Assembly: GCA_013314755.1 (NCBI GenBank)
Contig: JABUFA010000001.1
Span: 149,594-213,593, forward strand
DNA: 64,000 nt
Source of the DNA: Chthonomonadia bacterium
Lineage (GTDB): Bacteria > Armatimonadota > HRBIN16
Reading direction: 5' to 3'
The notes below the pieces were generated by a model. It did no database searches. It had not been told where the DNA came from and saw nothing but the letters and a program-made list of their open reading frames with translations. Below, piece by piece: positions 40,384 through 47,339 of this stretch; position 1 is the first letter of the stretch, and each line of letters opens with the position of its first letter. A program made the translations under genes and the position numbers.

Positions 40384-41952
40384 ATGCAGATTCGTCTCAA
40401 CACCATTGGCTATCTGCCTTCCGCACCCAAGCGGGCGTCGGTTGCAGGCAGTTTCTCGCGCTTTCGTGTAGTGCGCGTGAAGGATGGCAAGACGGTATAC
40501 AGCGGCGAGGCGGAAGGACCCATCACCAACGCCGACACCGACGAACAGCTCACCATCGCCGACTTCAGCGCACTCAAAACCCCCGGCGAGTACCGTCTGG
40601 AGATACCGGGCATTGGCTCCTCACCACCGTTCAGGATTGGCGCGGACGTCTATAACTTCGCCTTCTACACGGCAACGCGCGCGATGTACCTGTGGCGCTG
40701 CGGCACGGCGGTCTCCGGCAAACACGGCGGCGATACCTTCGCCCACGCCGCCTGCCACCTGCAGGACGCCTACATGGACTATGTGGGCGGGGGAAACGTG
40801 CGCCGGGATGCAACGGGCGGCTGGCACGATGCGGGCGACTACAACAAGTACGTGGTCAACGCCGGCGTGACGGTGGGCGTGATGCTGAGGGCATGGGAGG
40901 ATTTTGGCAGCCGCCTGCGCCGGGTACGCCTGAACATCCCCGAATCGGGAGGCAAACTGCCCGACTACCTCGCTGAGATAAAGTGGGAGATGGACTGGCT
41001 GTTGAAGATGCAGGCGGATAACGGTTCGGTGTACCACAAGGTCAGCACGCTTCGGTTCGGTGGATTCATCCTGCCCGAGCAGGAGAAGGAGCCTCGCTAC
41101 TACGCCGGATGGAGCACCGCCGCCACCGCCGATTTCGTGGCGATGACCGCCGGCTTTGCGCGGGCGGTCAAACCGTATGACCCGGAGTATGCGAACCGCT
41201 GCCTGCAGGCTGCGCAGAAGGGCTGGCGCTTCCTCCAGCAGAACCCTCGCAACATCCCTGCCGACCTGCGCGGCTTCTTCACCGGAGCGTACCAGAGTGA
41301 CGACACAGATGACCGCCTGTGGGCGGTGGCAGAGCTGTGGGAGAGTACCGGCGACCGTGCACTCCTGCGCGATTTGGAGGAGCGTATCCGCGCTTACCAG
41401 GGGCAGTTCGAGCCTGTTTTCGACTGGGGCAACGTGCGCAATCTGGGGATGCTGGTGTATCTGTTCTCGCGCAAGGGCGGACGCGACCCCAAACTGCTCG
41501 CGCAGGTGAAGGAGAACCTGCTATCGGTTGCAGACGGCATCGTACGCACCGCGAAGGCACACGGCTACGCCCGCCCGTTAGGAAGCCTCTATTACTGGGG
41601 CTGTAACGGCGCGGTCGCCCGACAGACGGTGCTCCTGTACGCCGCCTATCGCCTGACGAAGAAGCCGGAATACCTGCACACTGTTCTGGACGCGCTCAAT
41701 CACCTGTTCGGGCGCAACTATTTCGGGCGTTCGTTCGTCACCGGGCTGGGCTATCAGCCGCCGATGCGCCCCCATGACCGCCGCTCTGGTGGCGACAAAG
41801 TGGATGCTCCCTGGCCTGGCTATCTGGTGGGCGGCGCGGAACGGGGCGCCAAAGACTGGCGCGATGAAGAGGCAGACTATCGCACCAACGAAATCGCCAT
41901 CAACTGGAACGCTGCGCTCATCTACGCGCTGGCAGCGTTCGTATCAGTCTGA
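40384..41952 (+). CDS. Glycoside hydrolase family 9 protein (endoglucanase-type)
   Basis: N-terminal Ig-like domain (NTIGYLPSAPKRASVAG), then GGWHDAGDYNKYVVNAG and FGRNYFGRSFVTGLGYQPPMRPHDRRS. Confidence 0.93.
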   Translation: MQIRLNTIGYLPSAPKRASVAGSFSRFRVVRVKDGKTVYSGEAEGPITNADTDEQLTIADFSALKTPGEYRLEIPGIGSSPPFRIGADVYNFAFYTATRAMYLWRCGTAVSGKHGGDTFAHAACHLQDAYMDYVGGGNVRRDATGGWHDAGDYNKYVVNAGVTVGVMLRAWEDFGSRLRRVRLNIPESGGKLPDYLAEIKWEMDWLLKMQADNGSVYHKVSTLRFGGFILPEQEKEPRYYAGWSTAATADFVAMTAGFARAVKPYDPEYANRCLQAAQKGWRFLQQNPRNIPADLRGFFTGAYQSDDTDDRLWAVAELWESTGDRALLRDLEERIRAYQGQFEPVFDWGNVRNLGMLVYLFSRKGGRDPKLLAQVKENLLSVADGIVRTAKAHGYARPLGSLYYWGCNGAVARQTVLLYAAYRLTKKPEYLHTVLDALNHLFGRNYFGRSFVTGLGYQPPMRPHDRRSGGDKVDAPWPGYLVGGAERGAKDWRDEEADYRTNEIAINWNAALIYALAAFVSV

Positions 41953-42017
41953 GCGCAAGGAAAAGGGGGCTGAGAGGCAGAAACGTTCCATAAAGACCCG
42001 TTCTGAGGAAGAGCAAC

Positions 42018-43139
42018 ATGACGCACAAAGAGAGACTGTTAGCGGTGTTCCAGGGACGGCGCCCCGACGTCATCCCCTGGTACGCCGATTTGACCTACTG
42101 GTACAGCGCGGAAGTGGTTAAGGGGACGCTGCCGGAAAAGTACCGCGGCGATGGCGTGGTGCAACTCTATAAAGACCTGAACGTGGGCGCGCACGAGCAT
42201 GTGCTCAACTGTCCCTGGCGCACCGAATACGAGGACGTGCGGATACAGGTGGAAGAGGAGCGCGACGCCGATGGGCGACCGATACGCACCCGAACCAGCT
42301 GGATTACGCCCATCGGCACGCTGTCGCAGGTGCAGGAGTTCGAACCCAACTCCTACTGCTGGGCGTATCGCGAGTACCCGGTCAAAAGCCCCGAAGACCT
42401 GAAAATACTGCGCTTCATCTTCCAGCACCAGCACGTCATCCCTGACTACACCGAGCAGTACCGCCAGATCGAACTGTTTGGCGACTGGGGCGTGGCGGCG
42501 TCCATGCCCAACCGCACCCCGATGGCGAACCTGTTCGTGATATGGATGGGCGTGACCAACACCAGCTATGCCCTGGCAGATGCCCCCGAAGAGATTGAAG
42601 AGACCATCGAGGTGATGTCGGCGGCGGAGGACGCCATATACGAAATCATCTGTCACTCCCCGGCGCCTCTGGTATACTTCCCCGATAACATCACGGGCGA
42701 GGTGGTCAGTCCGCGAATCTTCCAGAAGTACTACGCGCCGTACTACCGACGACGGGCGGAACAGCTCCATCGGGCGGGCAAATACATCTTCGTGCACATC
42801 GACGGCACGTTCAAGAACCTCTTGCCCTACGTGGGACCGACCGGCGTGGATTGCGCCCAATCGTTGACGCCCGCACCGGTGGGCGACGTGCCTCTGGAAG
42901 ACTTCCGAACGCTTGCCGGACCCGACCTGATCCTGTGGGGAGGCGTGCCTGCCGCCTTTTTCAGCCCCATCTATCCCGAAGAGGCACTGCGCGACATCGT
43001 GCTCAAAGCCATTCGCCTCTACAAGCACGACCCGCGATTCATGCTATGTGTGTGCGACCAGGTACCGCCTGATGGCATCATCGAGCGCGTCAGGATGGTC
43101 AGCGACCTGGTGGAAGAGCACGGGCGAATCGAGGAGTGA
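42018..43139 (+). CDS. Uroporphyrinogen decarboxylase-like (URO-D/methyltransferase superfamily) protein
   Basis: MTHKERLLAVFQGRRPDVIPWYADL; FPDNITGEVVSPRIFQKYYAPYYRR; VHIDGTFKNLLPYV. Confidence 0.85.
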   Translation: MTHKERLLAVFQGRRPDVIPWYADLTYWYSAEVVKGTLPEKYRGDGVVQLYKDLNVGAHEHVLNCPWRTEYEDVRIQVEEERDADGRPIRTRTSWITPIGTLSQVQEFEPNSYCWAYREYPVKSPEDLKILRFIFQHQHVIPDYTEQYRQIELFGDWGVAASMPNRTPMANLFVIWMGVTNTSYALADAPEEIEETIEVMSAAEDAIYEIICHSPAPLVYFPDNITGEVVSPRIFQKYYAPYYRRRAEQLHRAGKYIFVHIDGTFKNLLPYVGPTGVDCAQSLTPAPVGDVPLEDFRTLAGPDLILWGGVPAAFFSPIYPEEALRDIVLKAIRLYKHDPRFMLCVCDQVPPDGIIERVRMVSDLVEEHGRIEE

Positions 43140-44189
43140 TTACCGGTGGAGCAGTTCCACCACTTTGTGCGCAATCTGGGGCAGGGGAAGCACAAACTCT
43201 GCCCCACCTAAGGCGATAGCCTCGCGCGGCATCCCGAATACCACGCAGGTCTGTTCATCCTGGGCGATGGTGCACGCACCGGCGTCGCGCATCTTCTTCA
43301 TGCCCCTTGCACCGTCCGCGCCCATGCCGGTCAGCAGAACCCCCACCGCCGCAGAGCCGCTGGTCTGCGCCACCGAATCGAACAGCACATCTACCGATGG
43401 ACGGTGGCGGTTGACCGGCTCGGTCTGCACCACCCGGGCGCGGTACTGCGAGCCGTTACGGCTCACCTGCAGGTGGTAATCGCCCGGCGCGATGTAGGCG
43501 TGCCCCGGTTCCAGCAGGTCGCCGTCTTCGGCTTCCTTCACGCGCACCGTGCACAGCTTGTCCAGCCGTTCGGCGAACGAGCGGGTAAACACCGGCGGCA
43601 TGTGCTGAACAATCACAATGGGGGGCACTTCGGCGGGCAAGCCTTGTAGAACCTGCCGAATCGCCTCGGGACCGCCGGTGGACGCGCCGATGGCTATCAA
43701 ATGTGCGGTGCACTGTCCACGCTTCGCCAGCGGTGGGGAAGCCACTGGTGTTACCGCCTCAGTATGCGCCGTTCGCACCCGCGCCCGCGCGGCGGTTTTC
43801 ACCTTCATCACAATCTCGTGGGACAGGGCGGACATTCCCGTGAAGATGCTCTCGGTGGGCTTGGCGATGAAGTCCACCGCGCCTATCTCCAGCGCCTTCA
43901 GGGTGACCTCACTGCCCTGGCGGGTGAGCGTGGAGACCATCACCACAGGCATCGGATGGGTGCGCATCAGCTTCGAGAGGAACGTGATGCCGTCCATGCG
44001 CGGCATCTCCACGTCCAGCGTCAGCACATCAGGCTTGAGCTGAACGATTTTGTCGTAGGCGTCAATGGGATCAGTCGCCGTGCCTACGACCTCGATCTCG
44101 CTGTCCCGCGACAGGATGTCCTTGAGCAGCTGGCGAATAACAACCGAGTCGTCAACAATCAGCACACGAACGGGGCGACCTTCTGCCAT
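43140..44189 (-). CDS. cheB: Chemotaxis protein-glutamate methylesterase CheB
   Basis: Receiver domain (LIVDDSVVIRQLLKDIL, LTLDVEMPRMDGITFLSKLM), CheB domain (AIGASTGGPEAI, QHMPPVFTRSFAERLD, LTGMGADGARGM). ATG at 44189 preferred from SD spacing. Confidence 0.95.
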   Translation of the reverse strand: MAEGRPVRVLIVDDSVVIRQLLKDILSRDSEIEVVGTATDPIDAYDKIVQLKPDVLTLDVEMPRMDGITFLSKLMRTHPMPVVMVSTLTRQGSEVTLKALEIGAVDFIAKPTESIFTGMSALSHEIVMKVKTAARARVRTAHTEAVTPVASPPLAKRGQCTAHLIAIGASTGGPEAIRQVLQGLPAEVPPIVIVQHMPPVFTRSFAERLDKLCTVRVKEAEDGDLLEPGHAYIAPGDYHLQVSRNGSQYRARVVQTEPVNRHRPSVDVLFDSVAQTSGSAAVGVLLTGMGADGARGMKKMRDAGACTIAQDEQTCVVFGMPREAIALGGAEFVLPLPQIAHKVVELLHR

Positions 44190-44196
44190 CGGCATG

Positions 44197-44257
44197 CTCC
44201 TGAAGCCATGGTGTGCACGTTCCCATTATCGGCAGGAACGCGATGGGGCTTCAGGAG
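44197..44257 (-). promoter_or_regulatory. RNA hairpin spanning the peptide stop codon and the cheB Shine-Dalgarno
   Basis: Minus strand CTCCTGAAGCC...GGCTTCAGGAG, a perfect 11-bp stem, with a nested CGTTCC/GGAACG stem. The 5' arm contains the peptide TGA and the 3' arm contains AGGAG, 7 nt before ATG. Confidence 0.65.
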
Positions 44258-44427
44258 TTGCGCTCGATGGTGCTGCAGGCGAACTGCGAGAACGGTCCCG
44301 AGGTGCACTTGCCGCACGCCAGCGCGGTGGTTTCGAATATCGCCTCCGTCAGGATTTGCGGCTTGCGATAGGGCTTGCGCTCCCTTGAACGGTTCTGAGA
44401 TGTCTCTGTTTCACGGTGTTTATCCAA
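44251..44427 (-). CDS. 58-aa Cys-containing peptide, putative RiPP precursor
   Basis: MDKHRETETSQNRSRERKPYRKPQILTEAIFETTALACGKCTSGPFSQFACSTIERNS. TTG start preceded by GGGAGGTG with a 6-nt spacer, overlapping the PqqD stop (TTGGATAA). The listed ORF 44251-44451 is longer. Confidence 0.72.
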   Translation of the reverse strand: MDKHRETETSQNRSRERKPYRKPQILTEAIFETTALACGKCTSGPFSQFACSTIERNS

Positions 44428-44773
44428 CCTGTTCACCTCCCGCCTGTTCAATCTCCTCTTCCGAGGTGGGATGGTCGCTGATGAACGCCACTCCTTTATC
44501 CCTCAGCGCCTGGGCAAAAGCCAGCACGTCGGGCAGAACCTCTTCCGCCGTGACGTCGTACGTCTGCGTCAGCTCCTGCGCTATCTGTGCCAGTGTGCGG
44601 CTGCCGTCTGCCAGCCGCCAGATGGCGGTTCCCACCTCGTTCAGGCTGTGCAGTTCCCGCTCCTGCGGCGAGATGACCACTGCCTCCCCTTCAATAATCC
44701 GCCATGCCAGAAACGGCGAACGCACCAGATAGTGCTCTGGAGTTACTTGAACTGTCGACGTCTCCATCTCCAT
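44420..44773 (-). CDS. PqqD family protein (peptide-binding chaperone type)
   Basis: AVVISPQERELHSLNEVGTAIWRLADGSRTLAQIAQELTQTYDVTAEEVLPDVLAFAQALRDKGVAFI matches the PqqD/RRE pattern. Confidence 0.88.
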   Translation of the reverse strand: MEMETSTVQVTPEHYLVRSPFLAWRIIEGEAVVISPQERELHSLNEVGTAIWRLADGSRTLAQIAQELTQTYDVTAEEVLPDVLAFAQALRDKGVAFISDHPTSEEEIEQAGGEQVG

Positions 44774-45198
44774 ACCTTGCGAAGCCCGTGCACGACGCGC
44801 GGGGCGCGCGTCTGCAGTATACCGTACAACCACCACGCTCCACTATAGGGCGAGAAACGCTTCTTGCCGCGCCAGACGGTGCGCACCTCGCCCAGCACCT
44901 GTTCGCGAACCACCTGCTCTTCGTCCTCCAGGCTGTCGCCGCGCAGAACAATCTTCCCATCCGCTACCGATACCACGCGGTGACAGCGAAGCCCCCACGG
45001 CGTGTTGACCAGCGCAATCATGCCCGGCTTAATCCGCAGGGAAGGCACAATCTCTAACACATCCCCGCCCCGAATAAGGGGCGACATACTTGCGCCGCGC
45101 GCCTTCAGCCATACGCTCTCTCCCGCCCGGAGGCGCGACAGCAGGTCTGCGCTGTCAGGATTTAGCGGTTGGAACTCCCCTTCTGGTTCTTTCGCCAT
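44743..45198 (-). CDS. S24/S26 family peptidase, Ser/His (SipW/Sec11-like) type
   Basis: GASMSPLIRGGDVLEI (Ser box), CHRVVSV (His box) and KIVLRGDS (GD box). Starts MAKEPEGEF at 45198, overlapping the upstream gene. Confidence 0.82.
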   Translation of the reverse strand: MAKEPEGEFQPLNPDSADLLSRLRAGESVWLKARGASMSPLIRGGDVLEIVPSLRIKPGMIALVNTPWGLRCHRVVSVADGKIVLRGDSLEDEEQVVREQVLGEVRTVWRGKKRFSPYSGAWWLYGILQTRAPRVVHGLRKVWRWRRRQFK

Positions 45199-46358
45199 TG
45201 CCACATCACCTCGCTCAGGGTCGCCAGAGACGCGCCCGGATAGTACGCCTGCAGGATTTGCTCCATGCTCTGCCCCGCTCGCGCTCTGCCCGCCGCGCCC
45301 CACTGACACAGCCCTTTGCCGTGCCCGGAGCCACTGCCCTCGAACACAATCATGTTGCCCTGGTCCAGCCGCACGCTGAACAGCGTGGACGGCAGAGATA
45401 AACGACTGCGCAGCTGTACCCCACTGACCTCGCGCACCACCTCGCCACAGCGGATGCGCAGATTCAGCACGCGCCCGCCCGCGTCGGATTGCGCGATTTG
45501 CACGTCAACTTCTCCTTTCGGCGGCTCCTGGGCGGAATCCTGCTCGCCCGCCGCCTGCCATACCTCCATAAAGGCAAAGCCAACCTGCCAGCGATGCCGC
45601 GGGTTGTCGGCGCAGTAGTCCCTGCCCGCGTCGTCGCGGTCGGCAGGAGGGGGTTCTACCCCGTTGCCCAAGGCAGGCTGCCCCCCGCAGTCGGCGGTGT
45701 ACACACCGTCCACCGGCAGGTCGCTGTTGACCAGTATTACCCCAGCTGTACCTCTGACCGCTGTGGTGGTGCTTTCCTTTTCGGCGTTCATCCCGCCGTA
45801 CACCTGACAATGTATTCCGTCGCACACATCTGCGCCGTCTGCCTCATGTCTGAAACGGTTGCGCACCGTCCAGCTTCGCGCAGCGACTGCCTGTGCCTTC
45901 AACGCTTCGGCGGGAAAGCCGGGCGGCATCTCCAGCGGGACAACCCCCAGCAGATAGTCTTCCAGAGGCAGAACGTTCAGCACCTGAAGCCTGCTTCGAT
46001 ACACCCGCACCACGATTTTGCCCCGGTAACTGCGTCCGTTGTTGCCCTGTGCATCGGAGAGGGAGAGGGGAGCTTCACCCTGCAGGTTCCATTCCTTCGC
46101 CTCCAGCCGTTCGTCGCCAATCTGTAGCGCCACCTGCTCGCCGGCACGCTCGACCAGCACCGTTTCGCCCGCCGGAATCTCCCTCTGCGTTTCGCCCGAA
46201 ACCACCTGCCAGCGTGCGCTGCAGGTAATATGCAGAGAGCTGTTCCGCCAGCGCGTCAGCCACACCCTGACCTCGGGATTGAAAGCCTGCTGTGCCAGCG
46301 ATGGGAGGGCGAGCGCAAAGAGCAGGAAAAACAGCGCTATGGTATGTTTGCCTCTCAT
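45162..46358 (-). CDS. SpoIID/LytB domain-containing secreted protein
   Basis: Signal peptide MRGKHTIALFFLLFALALPSLA; VLNVLPLEDYLLGVVPLEMPPGFPAEALKAQAVAARSWTV; GSGSGHGKGLCQWGAAGRARAGQSMEQILQAYYPGA. Confidence 0.93.
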   Translation of the reverse strand: MRGKHTIALFFLLFALALPSLAQQAFNPEVRVWLTRWRNSSLHITCSARWQVVSGETQREIPAGETVLVERAGEQVALQIGDERLEAKEWNLQGEAPLSLSDAQGNNGRSYRGKIVVRVYRSRLQVLNVLPLEDYLLGVVPLEMPPGFPAEALKAQAVAARSWTVRNRFRHEADGADVCDGIHCQVYGGMNAEKESTTTAVRGTAGVILVNSDLPVDGVYTADCGGQPALGNGVEPPPADRDDAGRDYCADNPRHRWQVGFAFMEVWQAAGEQDSAQEPPKGEVDVQIAQSDAGGRVLNLRIRCGEVVREVSGVQLRSRLSLPSTLFSVRLDQGNMIVFEGSGSGHGKGLCQWGAAGRARAGQSMEQILQAYYPGASLATLSEVMWQWRKNQKGSSNR

Positions 46359-47158
46359 GCTTGCAGGCTCCGCAGGAATCGTTCGCGAGCTCGTTCGGAT
46401 AACAGCCACAGCGGGTTCTGCCGCAGGATGGGCAGGATAACCTGGCGAAGCATCCCCGCATGGATCAGACGGCAGTAGGCGTTGCCCACCATCTCCTCGC
46501 GCATGGCGCCCGCTTCGCGCAGGGGCTCGTCTACGACCGTAAAGTCGCGCTCCCACCGCCACAGGTGCAGACGGTTGCGCACCACGATTTCACCTCCCTC
46601 GGCATCAATCACGATACCATCCGTCCACTCGTCCTGCAGGTGGTAGGGAACCTCCGCCAGCTCCTCCAGGGCGTGCAGACTGGTGTTACTTTGCTGGTTA
46701 CACCCGAGCAGGAGGATATATCCGTTCATGTCCATCAGCTTCACGTATGGACTGCCCTCGCCGCAGGGGGTAGCACAGCGCTCATGTCCCTCGGTGTAGA
46801 AGTCGGCGCGTGCGCCCAGCGCGGTGACCGAATGCGTGGGATGCAAACTGCGCCGTACGCCCGGGTAGCGTCGGAATGTTTCCGGGATAATGCCAATCCA
46901 CTTGGGGCAAGGTGTCGTGCGCACATCCATGCGCGGCGGGTTCTGCGGAGAATCCTGCGGTGAGCCGTTCAGCGCGGGCATCAGTATCGTCCCTGCCGGC
47001 GACACCGCCGACAGCAGTGCCTGAATGACGGTCTCCGCGCCTCCCTCCACCCAGCCGATACTGCTGAGCGACGAGTGCACCAGCAGGTCCATTCCCCGCT
47101 GAACACCCAGCCGACGCAGTTCCTGCGTCAGTGTCTCTCTGTCGATTCCTATCTGCAT
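46355..47158 (-). CDS. Aminoglycoside N(3)-acetyltransferase family (YokD-like) protein
   Basis: RGMDLLVHSSLSSIGWVEGGAETVIQALLSAVSPAGTILMPAL; RRSLHPTHSVTALGARA; LLLGCNQQSNTSLHALEELAEVPYH. Confidence 0.9.
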   Translation of the reverse strand: MQIGIDRETLTQELRRLGVQRGMDLLVHSSLSSIGWVEGGAETVIQALLSAVSPAGTILMPALNGSPQDSPQNPPRMDVRTTPCPKWIGIIPETFRRYPGVRRSLHPTHSVTALGARADFYTEGHERCATPCGEGSPYVKLMDMNGYILLLGCNQQSNTSLHALEELAEVPYHLQDEWTDGIVIDAEGGEIVVRNRLHLWRWERDFTVVDEPLREAGAMREEMVGNAYCRLIHAGMLRQVILPILRQNPLWLLSERARERFLRSLQA

Positions 47159-47275
47159 CGGATCAGCCGCCTCATCTTTATTATGCTATACTATTCCGTT
47201 TGCATACGGCGCATGCCTGCTCTGTGGATGATGAGGCGAGACTGTAAGTAAAGGTTACATAAACTGGCGCAGGTA

Positions 47276-47304
47276 TTGACATTTTTATTTGCGTCGCATA
47301 GAAT
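47276..47304 (+). promoter_or_regulatory. Consensus sigma70 promoter for the RelE-helicase fusion gene
   Basis: TTGACA (47276-47281), 17-nt spacer, TAGAAT (47299-47304). Confidence 0.72.
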
Positions 47305-47339
47305 CGGTGCAGAAGTCTGTGCACTGAGAGGTGTAGAGG

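Noticed and set aside
44436-44451. Longer start (TTG at 44451) for the RiPP-like peptide
   Set aside because: The TTG at 44427 has a strong SD (GGGAGGTG) at ideal spacing, whereas the longer start would place that SD inside the coding region. N-terminal sequencing would settle it.
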